Assembly (NCBI RefSeq): GCF_028807635.1
Contig: NZ_JARBAX010000002.1
Span: 1,240,001 to 1,304,000 of the forward strand
Direction of reading: 5' to 3'
Source: Streptomyces spiramyceticus
Lineage (GTDB): Bacteria; Actinomycetota; Actinomycetes; Streptomycetales; Streptomycetaceae
Length of the DNA stretch: 64,000 nt
Shown here in pieces: positions 8,492 to 16,500 of the stretch. The number at the start of each line of letters is the position of its first letter. Position 1 is the first letter of the stretch. Under the pieces are notes generated by a model. The model saw only the letters and a program-made list of their open reading frames with translations. It did no database searches and was not told where the DNA came from. Both the position numbers and the translations under genes were made by a program.

Positions 8492-9282
8492 GCGCTCACC
8501 CCCGCGCCGTCCCGTTCCCACACGGCCCACGGGCGGTCACCCCGGGCGTAGGCGGTGTCGAGCGCGGCCCGCTCCTTCACGGTGTCGGTCGGCTTCCAGA
8601 AGCCGCGGTGCTGGTGCGCCACCAACCGGCCCTGCTTGGCCAGTTGTGCGCATCCGTCGGCGACCAGGTCCCCGTTCTCCGGTATGTGGTCGAAGACCTC
8701 CTGGCGGAGCACGAAGTAGCCGCCGTTCTCCCACAGCGGCAGTTCACTCACCGCGGTGATGCCCCCCACCAGGCCGTCCTCGCCCAACTCCACGCAGTGG
8801 AACGACGACTGCGGCGGCACCACCATCATCGACGCACCGGCGTCGCGCCGGGCGAACCGGTCGATCATCTCGGGCAGCGGGGCGTCGGTGAGCACGTCGG
8901 CGTAGTTGGCGAGGAACATCTCGTCGCCGTCCAGGTGGTGCCGCACCCGGCGCAGCCGCTCTCCGATCGGTGACTCGATGCCGGTCTGCGCGAACGTGAT
9001 CGTCCAGTCCGAGATGTCGGTGGACAGCAGCTCGGTCCGCCCGCCCCGCAGCACGAAGTCGTTGGACGTCGTCTCCTCGTAGTTGAGGAAGAAGTCCTTG
9101 ATGTGGTGGGCCCCGTACCCGAGGCACAGGATGAACTCCGTGTGCCCGAAGTGCGCGTAGTAGCGCATGACGTGCCAGATCAGCGGCCGGGGGCCGACCA
9201 TCGCCATCGGCTTGGGCACGTCGTCCGCGGCACCGCTCCGCATCCGCATCCCGTAACCGCCGCAGAACAGGACGACCTTCAT
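8488..9282 (-). CDS. rfbF: Glucose-1-phosphate cytidylyltransferase
   Basis: A 264-residue sugar nucleotidyltransferase with FCGGYGMRMR at the N terminus, VPKPMAMVG, the LCLGYG segment, DVLTD and the late FWKPTDTVKER motif typical of RfbF/DdhA. It makes CDP-glucose from CTP and glucose-1-phosphate, the entry step to CDP-3,6-dideoxyhexoses and branched CDP sugars such as yersiniose. No obvious RfbG-type CDP-glucose 4,6-dehydratase or RfbH 3-dehydrase is in the window. It sits between the C-methyltransferase and PIG-L genes. Confidence 0.92.
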   Translation of the reverse strand: MKVVLFCGGYGMRMRSGAADDVPKPMAMVGPRPLIWHVMRYYAHFGHTEFILCLGYGAHHIKDFFLNYEETTSNDFVLRGGRTELLSTDISDWTITFAQTGIESPIGERLRRVRHHLDGDEMFLANYADVLTDAPLPEMIDRFARRDAGASMMVVPPQSSFHCVELGEDGLVGGITAVSELPLWENGGYFVLRQEVFDHIPENGDLVADGCAQLAKQGRLVAHQHRGFWKPTDTVKERAALDTAYARGDRPWAVWERDGAGVSA

Positions 9283-9293
9283 GCTGTGCCCTT

Positions 9294-10529
9294 TCAAGAC
9301 GCGACCTCGACAATGCTCAGTTCCGGGATGGGAAAGACAAGGCGGCCGCCCCACTCGTGCACGAAGGACAGTTGCTCGACCAGTTCGGCCCGCAGGTTCC
9401 ACGGGAGGACGAGTACGTAGTCGGGCTTGTCGGCGGCTATCCGCTCGGGCGGCAGGATCGGGATGCGGGTGCCCGGGGTGAACCTGCCGTGCTTGTAGGG
9501 GTTGCGGTCGACCGTGTACGGCAGCAGGTCGGGCCGGATGCCGCAGTGGTTGAGCAGGGTGTTGCCCTTGCCCGGGGCGCCGTAGCCGACGACCGTCTCG
9601 CCGCGCTCGGCCGCCTCGATGAGGAACCGCAGGAGGTCCCGGCGCACCTTGGCCACCCGGGCGGAGAACTCGGTGTACCCGGACAGCTCCTGCAGCCCGG
9701 CGGCCTTCTCCCGGTCCAGCACGTCGGCCACACGCCGGGTCGGCTCGCCGGCCACCTCGGCCGGCCGGGCCCACAGCCGGACGGAGCCGCCGTGCGTGGG
9801 CAGCAACTCGACGTCCACGAGCGCGAGTCCGCCGCTGGCCAGTGCCCGGGCCGCGGACGCGACTGTGTAGTACTGGAAGTGCTCGTGGTAGATCGTGTCG
9901 TACTGGTTCTCCTCGATCAGGGTCAGCAGGTGCTGCACCTCGATGGAGACCCAGCCGTCGTCGGCGACCAGGGCGCGCAGCCCCCGGGTGAACCCGACCA
10001 CGTCGGGGATGTGCGCGTACACGTTGTTGGCCACGACCAGGTTCGCCGGGCCGTGCTCGGCGCGGACGGCCGAGCCGGTGGCCGGGTCCAGGAACTCCGT
10101 GAGTGTGGGCACACGCGCGTCCCGCGCCGCGGCGCCGACGTTCACCGACGGCTCGATGCCCAGGCAGCGGATCCCCCGGTCCACCATGTGCTTGAGCAGG
10201 TACCCGTCGTTGCTGGCGACCTCGACCACGAAGGCGTCGGAGACGAGAGCGAGGCGCGCCGCGGTGTCGGCGACGAACGTGCGCGCGTGCTCCACCCAGG
10301 AGGTCGAGTACGAGGAGAAGTACGCGTACTCCTTGAACGTCTCCTCCGGCGTGATCAGCGGCGGTATCTGCGCCAGCCAGCAGTCGGTGCAGACCCGCAG
10401 GTGCAGCGGGTACGCCGGCTCCGCCGTGTCCAGTTGGTCCGCGGCGAGAAAGCTCTCACATGGTGGCGTCGCCCCGAGATCGACGACGCTCGCCATCGCT
10501 TCCGAGCCGCAGAGTCGGCATTTGGTCAT
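9294..10529 (-). CDS. Zinc-binding sugar C-methyltransferase (NovU/TylCIII type)
   Basis: A 411-residue enzyme with the three-part layout of nucleotide-sugar C-methyltransferases: an N-terminal zinc module (Cys4, Cys7, Cys47, Cys50), a SAM-binding Rossmann domain (VVEVASNDGYLL near 105-116), the QYDTIYHEHFQYYT motif, and a C-terminal domain with VGYGAPGKGNTLLN. Characterised relatives methylate C3 or C5 of 4-keto-6-deoxy nucleotide sugars. Paired with a CDP-glucose synthase 11 bp downstream, it suggests a C-branched CDP sugar. ATG start within an ATGA overlap with the GT4 gene. Confidence 0.88.
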   Translation of the reverse strand: MTKCRLCGSEAMASVVDLGATPPCESFLAADQLDTAEPAYPLHLRVCTDCWLAQIPPLITPEETFKEYAYFSSYSTSWVEHARTFVADTAARLALVSDAFVVEVASNDGYLLKHMVDRGIRCLGIEPSVNVGAAARDARVPTLTEFLDPATGSAVRAEHGPANLVVANNVYAHIPDVVGFTRGLRALVADDGWVSIEVQHLLTLIEENQYDTIYHEHFQYYTVASAARALASGGLALVDVELLPTHGGSVRLWARPAEVAGEPTRRVADVLDREKAAGLQELSGYTEFSARVAKVRRDLLRFLIEAAERGETVVGYGAPGKGNTLLNHCGIRPDLLPYTVDRNPYKHGRFTPGTRIPILPPERIAADKPDYVLVLPWNLRAELVEQLSFVHEWGGRLVFPIPELSIVEVAS

Positions 10530-11767
10530 CTACTGTCCCCATCCCCCCTGCTCGCGTGGGTGTCCCCGCCGCGAGTCATTGCTGACCGCCCCGCGATCGC
10601 GGTGCGGTACCCCTCCACCAGGCGCTCGAGGCCGACGGCCGGGCTGAACCCCTGCTCGTAACGGCGCCGGGCCGCCCGGCCCATCTCCCGGCCCAGGTCC
10701 GGCTCGGCCGCGATCCGGCGTATGCAGGACGCGAGCGAGGCGGCCTCGCCCGGCCGGTGCAGCAGCCCGGTCACCCCATCATCGACGAGTTCTACGAAGG
10801 CGCCGTGTCCGGCGGCGACGGTCGGGACCCCCGCCGCCATCGCCTCCACGACCACCAGGCCGAACGCCTCCAGCCAGGTCGAGGGAGCCACCACGGCGAC
10901 CGACCGGGCGATGGCCTTTTGGCACTCCGCCGTGTCGTACAGGCCGACATAGCGCACGTCGTCCCGGCCCGCCGCCCAGGCGGTCACCTCTCGCTCCAGT
11001 GGCCCGGCGCCGGCGATCACGAGTGGCACGCCCACACCGCCGTCGGCGGCGATCTCGTCCCACGCCGTCATGAGCAGCCGCACGCCCTTGGCCTCCGCGA
11101 GCCGGCCGAGATAGAGCAGCTGCTCGCCGGCGCCCGCTCGGCCGGCGCCCGGGTCGGGCACGAAGTTGTGCTTCACCGCCAGCCGCTCGGCCGGCATGCC
11201 GGCCTGCACCAGGACGTCGCGCTGCGCCGCGGAGATGCAGAAGAACCGCTCCACGCCGGACCACCACCGCCGCCGGTTGACCGACAGGCTGACCGCGAGC
11301 GGCACCGTCGCAAGGCGGGAGTTCCGGTAGCAGCCGTGCCGGACGGCGGGCAGCGGCGCCGACCCGACGCACTCGGTGCACGGCCGGCCGTCCCGCTGCA
11401 GCGTGCCGGGCGGGCAGACCTGGGTGTAGTTGTGCAGCGTGGCGACGGCGGGCACGCCGGCGTCGGCGCAGGCGGCAAGCACCGCGGGCGACAGGAGCGG
11501 GAAGACGTTGTGGACGTGCACCACGTCCGGCCGCTCGGTGCGAAGCCGGTCGGCGAGCTCCGCGCGAACCGCCGGGTTCCACGGCACAAGGAGCGGCACC
11601 GCGGCCTTGGCAAGGAGGGACCGGGCGGCGATGTCGTCGCTGCGCCGCTCGAACACCTCGACCCGGTGGCCGGCCTCGCGCAGCAGCGCCACCTCCTGGT
11701 CGACGACCTTGTTCTCCCCGCTCGGCTGGGCCGAGGCGTAGCGGTTGTGCACCACGAGGACGTGCAT
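10526..11767 (-). CDS. Family 4 glycosyltransferase
   Basis: A 413-residue GT-B enzyme. The N-terminal domain holds HNRYASAQPSGENKVV and VVHVHNVFPLLSP; the C-terminal domain has LLYLGRLAEAKGV and the E-x7-E type signature EAFGLVVVEAMAAG. An unusual cysteine pair (CTEC...) in the N-terminal domain is also seen in many GT4 proteins of this type. It should transfer one sugar to the lipid-linked acceptor. The ATG start gives a 2 bp gap from the polymerase-like gene; the upstream open frame is a shadow. Confidence 0.9.
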   Translation of the reverse strand: MHVLVVHNRYASAQPSGENKVVDQEVALLREAGHRVEVFERRSDDIAARSLLAKAAVPLLVPWNPAVRAELADRLRTERPDVVHVHNVFPLLSPAVLAACADAGVPAVATLHNYTQVCPPGTLQRDGRPCTECVGSAPLPAVRHGCYRNSRLATVPLAVSLSVNRRRWWSGVERFFCISAAQRDVLVQAGMPAERLAVKHNFVPDPGAGRAGAGEQLLYLGRLAEAKGVRLLMTAWDEIAADGGVGVPLVIAGAGPLEREVTAWAAGRDDVRYVGLYDTAECQKAIARSVAVVAPSTWLEAFGLVVVEAMAAGVPTVAAGHGAFVELVDDGVTGLLHRPGEAASLASCIRRIAAEPDLGREMGRAARRRYEQGFSPAVGLERLVEGYRTAIAGRSAMTRGGDTHASRGDGDSR

Positions 11768-11769
11768 GC

Positions 11770-13002
11770 TCAGGTCACCTCCGATTTTCGGGCCCATCGG
11801 GGTATGTGTCGTCGAGGGACTTCGGGCGTCGAGAGGGGAGTGGCCGAGGCAGGTGCCGCAAGCAGCGAGGCGGCCACGGTCAGATGCAGCAGATACGGCG
11901 AGGCGTCGCCCAGCCCGGCCTCGGTGTACGACGCGATCGCGCAGTAGCTGATCAGGAAGATCGCGCAGGCCCTCGACAGCGACGGTGGCCGCAGCAACGC
12001 GACGCCGCCAAGCACGATGATGATCGCCGCCACCAGGGCGACGCCGGTCAGACCCTGCTCGTGGTAAACGGCCAGCCAGCTGTTGTCGATCGGCAGCCCG
12101 CCGAACGACTTGTCGCCCAGGCCCGCGCCGAACAGCTGCTCCGAGGTCGACCGGGGGGCTGCCAGCAGGGCGTCCCAGACCTTGGCCCGACCGGTGAGGT
12201 TGGAGAAGTTCTCTTTGCTCTGTCCGCGCAGGAACCACGCCTGCAGCGCGGAGCTGAACGCCACCGCGGCCACGACGGCGCACAGCACCGCCCAGGCGAA
12301 GAACCGGCGGGCGGCGGCGCTGGTCAGGAGGAGCGAGCCGATTGCCAACACCAGCCCGATGAACAGGCCGAGCGTGGCCGTCCGGGTATGGGTCAGCGCG
12401 AGCAGGACGAGTGCCGGCACGATGACTACCGCCGCGCTGCGCCTGTCGGTCCGGCGGCCCAGAACGAGCAGCACGGTGAGCCCGATGATCACCGCGGCGT
12501 ACTGTCCGATCTGCGGCGGGGTGAGCGGCCACAACGCGCCGACCAGCCGCCCGCCGTAAAGGTCGGGCATGGCGGCGCCCGGTGAGATGACCAGGCCGGC
12601 GGCCACCGACCCGAGGACCACGAAGTAGATCCGGATGTGGTGCCGGACGAACGTCGGGCTGCCGTCCCACCAGCGGCTGAGCAGCCACAGCGTGCCGACG
12701 AAGAGAGCCAGCCGGGCGCAGCGGAACAGCGCGCCGAACCCGGACTCCAGGTTCGCGCTGGAGATCACGCTCGGCACCAGCAGCAGGGTGAGCAGGAATA
12801 CGAAGGCGCTGGCCCGGACGCGCAGCCGGAGATTGACTGCGAGCGCCAGCGCGAACGCGGCGACCAGCGCGCCCATGGTGACCATCTGGATGAGGGAGCG
12901 GGGCAGCGGGACGATGGTCTTCGCCCCGGCGGAGCCGAGCGTGTTGAGGATCAGCAGCCCCCAGGCTGTCCCGACGATCTTCGAGGTGTGGTCCGCGCCC
13001 AT
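11770..13002 (-). CDS. O-antigen ligase / Wzy-like polymerase membrane protein
   Basis: A 410-residue protein with roughly ten to twelve transmembrane segments and a long periplasm-side loop containing GRAKVWDALL, as in the Wzy_C (PF04932) family of O-antigen ligases and polymerases. In a Gram-positive context it would polymerise flipped repeat units or ligate polymer to an acceptor. Start chosen at ATG (MGADHTSK); a GTG lies 12 bp upstream and overlaps the beta-helix gene. It fits functionally with the flippase (4189-5508) and the Wzz proteins (20654-23538). Confidence 0.8.
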   Translation of the reverse strand: MGADHTSKIVGTAWGLLILNTLGSAGAKTIVPLPRSLIQMVTMGALVAAFALALAVNLRLRVRASAFVFLLTLLLVPSVISSANLESGFGALFRCARLALFVGTLWLLSRWWDGSPTFVRHHIRIYFVVLGSVAAGLVISPGAAMPDLYGGRLVGALWPLTPPQIGQYAAVIIGLTVLLVLGRRTDRRSAAVVIVPALVLLALTHTRTATLGLFIGLVLAIGSLLLTSAAARRFFAWAVLCAVVAAVAFSSALQAWFLRGQSKENFSNLTGRAKVWDALLAAPRSTSEQLFGAGLGDKSFGGLPIDNSWLAVYHEQGLTGVALVAAIIIVLGGVALLRPPSLSRACAIFLISYCAIASYTEAGLGDASPYLLHLTVAASLLAAPASATPLSTPEVPRRHIPRWARKSEVT

Positions 13003-13003
13003 C

Positions 13004-14524
13004 TCAACCACCGTCCCGTGCGCGGAAGGTGCTGCCCGCGTCCTGCTGGTACGGCGTGCCCTGCCACTGTCCGAAGTCGAGCACCCGGCTCGGGTCGTGG
13101 GCCACGAACTTCCATGGGCCGAGGTAGACGTTGTCGTGCCAGCGGTTGTGCTGCTTGCGGGTGATCGCCTCAGCCACCCGCTCGCCCTGGTAGGGCGACC
13201 AGTCCGGATAGGTGCCGTAGTTGGCAAGGACCGCCATTCGGTCGCACTTCACCGTGCACTCGACGACGGACTTGTCCAGCACGAAGCGGTTGTCGTGGAT
13301 GTCCACCCGCTGGGTCTTCCACCGGCAGTCGTCGTAGAGCGGTGCGGTGGCGATCGCCGGCCGCGCGCAGCGGTCGGTATTGTTCACCAGCAACGTGCAG
13401 TCACCGGACGAGGTGTTGGCCGGGCTGTTGCAGAACCGGTCGGCGTTTTCCCACAGGGTGATCCCGGACCAGTTGTTCTCCAGCACGTTCCGGTAGATCT
13501 CGATCTTGTCCGTGCGGGCTCGGATCCGTGGTTCGCCGCCGGACTCGGACAGGTAGACGGTCGCGAGCGGGAAGCTGTCGCCGCGGTCGGCATACTTGCG
13601 GCCCTCGACCCAGTTGTTCCGCCGGATCGTGTTCTTCCGGATGACCGCGTTGTAGCTGGTCTCGTAGATCAGCGCGGCACCGTCGTTGGCCTCGAGCACG
13701 TTGTCCTCGATGCGGAAGTCGTTGTTGTTGGTGTCCGCCCACAACCCGGTTCCGCGGTTGTCGTGCACCCAGTTGCCCCGCACGTCGGCGCCGTTGACGG
13801 CCCAGAACTTGATGCCTCCGGTGCAGCCGCAGCCCTTCCGCCGCCGCTCCCAGTCGTCGGTGTTGTTGCCCACGATCTCGTTGCCCTCGACCACCAGGTC
13901 GCTGAGAGGGCCGCCGGCCTTGTACGCGTTCATGCCGTACTGGCCGTTGCCGCGCAGGCAGCTGGCGCGGACCCGCTGGCGGGCACCGGCCATCAGCCCG
14001 GCACCGGAGTTGTGCTGGATCGTCGCGTGCTCGATCACCCACCCGTCGGCCGAGTCATGGTTGACCACGCCCTCGTCCGGCGGCGCCACGAAACGTTGCA
14101 CGGTCAGGTGGCGGATGGTGACGTCGCGGGCGGTACCGCCGAACGCGTACTGATTGGTCTTCCGGCCGTCGAGCACCGCGCTTGGCGCGCCGAGGTAGCG
14201 GTTCCCCTTCTTGGGGATGACCTGGGCGTAGCGGTTCGGCTCGAGCCTGTGCTTGCCCGGTCGAAGCCAGAACGTGGTGTTCGGGGGGCTGCTCTTGGTC
14301 TTCGCAGCGACGTCACCGATCACCGCGGGGTCGACCGTCACCGCGCCCGCCGGCGCCTTCGCCGGCCCGGCCACGGGCTTGGCGCACACCCGGGCCACGG
14401 ACGTGGCTCGTGCAACGGTCGGCTCCGCCGGGGGGCCCGGTGTACTCACGCAGCCAGTCGCCGTCAGCAGTACCAGCACCAGCCGTGCCGTCGGCAACGC
14501 CCAGTGCCGCTTCTCGATCACCAC
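13004..14524 (-). CDS. Secreted right-handed parallel beta-helix protein
   Basis: A 506-residue export candidate. The N terminus has RHW then a hydrophobic run ending in TATGC, a signal peptide with a weak lipobox. From about residue 75 it is built of repeating beta-helix coils rich in N-x-N ladders (VEGNEIVGNN, NWVHDNRGTGLW, DNVLEANDGA, KNTIRRNNW). The fold is that of polysaccharide lyases, epimerases and glycosidases, including mannuronan C5-epimerases, but I see no motif that fixes the reaction. It starts at GTG 14524 (or the adjacent GTG 14521) behind AGGGGGA. The flanking heparinase-like gene supports a role on the uronic-acid polymer. Confidence 0.78.
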   Translation of the reverse strand: MVIEKRHWALPTARLVLVLLTATGCVSTPGPPAEPTVARATSVARVCAKPVAGPAKAPAGAVTVDPAVIGDVAAKTKSSPPNTTFWLRPGKHRLEPNRYAQVIPKKGNRYLGAPSAVLDGRKTNQYAFGGTARDVTIRHLTVQRFVAPPDEGVVNHDSADGWVIEHATIQHNSGAGLMAGARQRVRASCLRGNGQYGMNAYKAGGPLSDLVVEGNEIVGNNTDDWERRRKGCGCTGGIKFWAVNGADVRGNWVHDNRGTGLWADTNNNDFRIEDNVLEANDGAALIYETSYNAVIRKNTIRRNNWVEGRKYADRGDSFPLATVYLSESGGEPRIRARTDKIEIYRNVLENNWSGITLWENADRFCNSPANTSSGDCTLLVNNTDRCARPAIATAPLYDDCRWKTQRVDIHDNRFVLDKSVVECTVKCDRMAVLANYGTYPDWSPYQGERVAEAITRKQHNRWHDNVYLGPWKFVAHDPSRVLDFGQWQGTPYQQDAGSTFRARDGG

Positions 14525-14532
14525 GCGTCCCC

Positions 14533-16500
14533 CTAGCCCCGGAACCTGAGTACGGTGGTGAACCCCTCCACGCCGTCGGCGAAGCCTGTGCCGACCAGCG
14601 CGGTGGTGGGCTCCTTGCGCCCGAAGCCGGCGGAGTACCAGCCCAGCGGCGGTTCGGTCTCGCCGCGATGCGCCCGCCAGGACAGCTGCCCGGGCAGGTC
14701 GAGCACCGCGGAGCGGTCCTCGCCGTCCCGGGTCCAGGTGAGCTGTGCCCGGTTCCCCACCAGATCCGCGGCGATCAACGGGCCGAGGTGGAAGGCCAGT
14801 TGCACGGCACGGCGCGGGCCGCGCACCTCGTCGACCACCCGCAGCTCCTGGCTCGCGGCGGTCAGCTCCACCCGGCGGCGGTGCACGGAGCGCTGGTAAC
14901 CGTCGTGCTCGGCGCACCAGCGGGCCGTCCCCCCGTCGGAGGCGTCGGATGTGTCCGCGACCAGGACGCGGCTGCGGGCCTGCCGGGTCCACAGGAACGG
15001 GCCGCCGGAGACGGACTGGTCACCGCCGTCCAATTGCAGGGTGTTGTGGCCGAGGGTCGACCGGAAGTACTGCCGCCACTCGGGCTGCCCGTGGTAGCAG
15101 TACGTCCCCGGGTCGGCGAGCACGTCGACCCCGTCGTGCCGGACCTCCACGGACAGCGCGTCCGCGTGGGCATGCGCGGCGATGGACAGGAACCCGTGCG
15201 GACCACCGTCGCAGCGGCACCAGATGTCCTCCGGACCGCGCAGAATCGTCATGCCCGCGTCAGCGAAATGGGCCGGTCGGCTTGCCGGGCGGGTCACGGC
15301 CGGTGCGATTTCATTTTTCGCGTACGGCCGGATGAGCGCGGCAAGGAGCGGGGTGCGCACATCGGTGCCACCCGCCGCCGGCCACCAGGCGAGCCGGCCG
15401 AACACCGCGTCCCCGGTGGCCAGCAGCGAGGCCCAGCGGTCGGTGCCCGCGCCATCCACGACCAGACCGTGCCCGTCGTCCGCGTCTCCCTGGCGCGGCG
15501 GCCGTAACCGGCCGTCCACGACTGCCGCGAGCGCGTCGGTCATCCGCAGCAGCACAAGGCGGATCGACGCGGGGACCGGCACGTCGGCGGCGTCCGCCTC
15601 GGCCACCGCGGCCAGGCCGAGCTCAAGGACAAGTCCGTGATACTCGGTGGCCAACTCGCGGTTGAGGCCGGACTCGAAGGTGTTGCTGCGCAGATGCCGC
15701 TCCAGCGACTTGAGCGCGCCGGCTCGCCAACGCGCCGAGGAGGGGAACCACCCGAACGCGCAGGCCGCGGCCAACTGCCCGGCGGCCTCCGCGATGACGT
15801 GGTTGTTCGCCGAAGATCCCCGGCTGGGGAAGGCGGCCAGCCAGCGCTGGTGGTGCCAGATCTGGTTCAGCGCCACCGGGTTGTCCTCGAACAGACCGGC
15901 CACGCCCGGCCAGCCGTCGAGCAGCCGGCGGATCCACACCCAGGAAAGCAGCCGGATCCCCAGCTCGATGCCGCTGATCCAGTGCACTCCGCGTAGTGGC
16001 GCGTTGGCCGTCCACCACAACCGCAGGTGCTCGGCCACCCGCTCGGCGTACCGCTCGTTCCCGGTGATCGCGTAGGCGGCGGCGAGCACGGTGAGGTACT
16101 GATGCCGGGACGGCTCCCAGATCTGCTTGATGTCCCCGACCACGTCCTCGTTCCGGTACGGCACGTCGAAGGCGTAGCCCCACGGAGCCCGGCGCCCGGT
16201 CTTCGGGTCGTACCACCAGTCCGGGTCGGCCAGGTCGTCGCGGTCCACGCCGAAGAACTCGGCGTGCCCGGCCATCAGCCGGTCCGCCTCGGCGATGAGA
16301 CGTTTCGCAGCGTCCGGTGGCACTGCGGCGATCGTCCCGGCGGGCAGTACCGCGGTGAACCGGGCGCCGGTCACGCTCGGGCAGTCCGGCAGCGCCGACC
16401 GCCACCGCCGCCTGCGCACCGCGTCGCCCACCCGGCCGCCGACCTCCCGCGGTCCCATCCGGGACAACCGCCGCAGGTACCAGCCCGCGCTCATGGTCAT
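14533..16500 (-). CDS. Heparinase II/III-type polysaccharide lyase
   Basis: A 655-residue protein with an N-terminal alpha/alpha-toroid (about 60-350, including HWISGIELGIRLLSW and NNHVIAEAAG) and a C-terminal beta-sandwich (about 395-655) with AAHAHADALSVEV and DPGTYCYHG. These are hallmarks of heparinase II/III and oligo-alginate lyases that cleave uronic-acid glycans by beta-elimination. No signal peptide is obvious, so it may act in the cytoplasm, or on stalled or recycled polymer. Such genes often accompany polymer-synthesis operons. The ATG start gives a 4 bp overlap with the oxidoreductase gene. Confidence 0.87.
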   Translation of the reverse strand: MTMSAGWYLRRLSRMGPREVGGRVGDAVRRRRWRSALPDCPSVTGARFTAVLPAGTIAAVPPDAAKRLIAEADRLMAGHAEFFGVDRDDLADPDWWYDPKTGRRAPWGYAFDVPYRNEDVVGDIKQIWEPSRHQYLTVLAAAYAITGNERYAERVAEHLRLWWTANAPLRGVHWISGIELGIRLLSWVWIRRLLDGWPGVAGLFEDNPVALNQIWHHQRWLAAFPSRGSSANNHVIAEAAGQLAAACAFGWFPSSARWRAGALKSLERHLRSNTFESGLNRELATEYHGLVLELGLAAVAEADAADVPVPASIRLVLLRMTDALAAVVDGRLRPPRQGDADDGHGLVVDGAGTDRWASLLATGDAVFGRLAWWPAAGGTDVRTPLLAALIRPYAKNEIAPAVTRPASRPAHFADAGMTILRGPEDIWCRCDGGPHGFLSIAAHAHADALSVEVRHDGVDVLADPGTYCYHGQPEWRQYFRSTLGHNTLQLDGGDQSVSGGPFLWTRQARSRVLVADTSDASDGGTARWCAEHDGYQRSVHRRRVELTAASQELRVVDEVRGPRRAVQLAFHLGPLIAADLVGNRAQLTWTRDGEDRSAVLDLPGQLSWRAHRGETEPPLGWYSAGFGRKEPTTALVGTGFADGVEGFTTVLRFRG

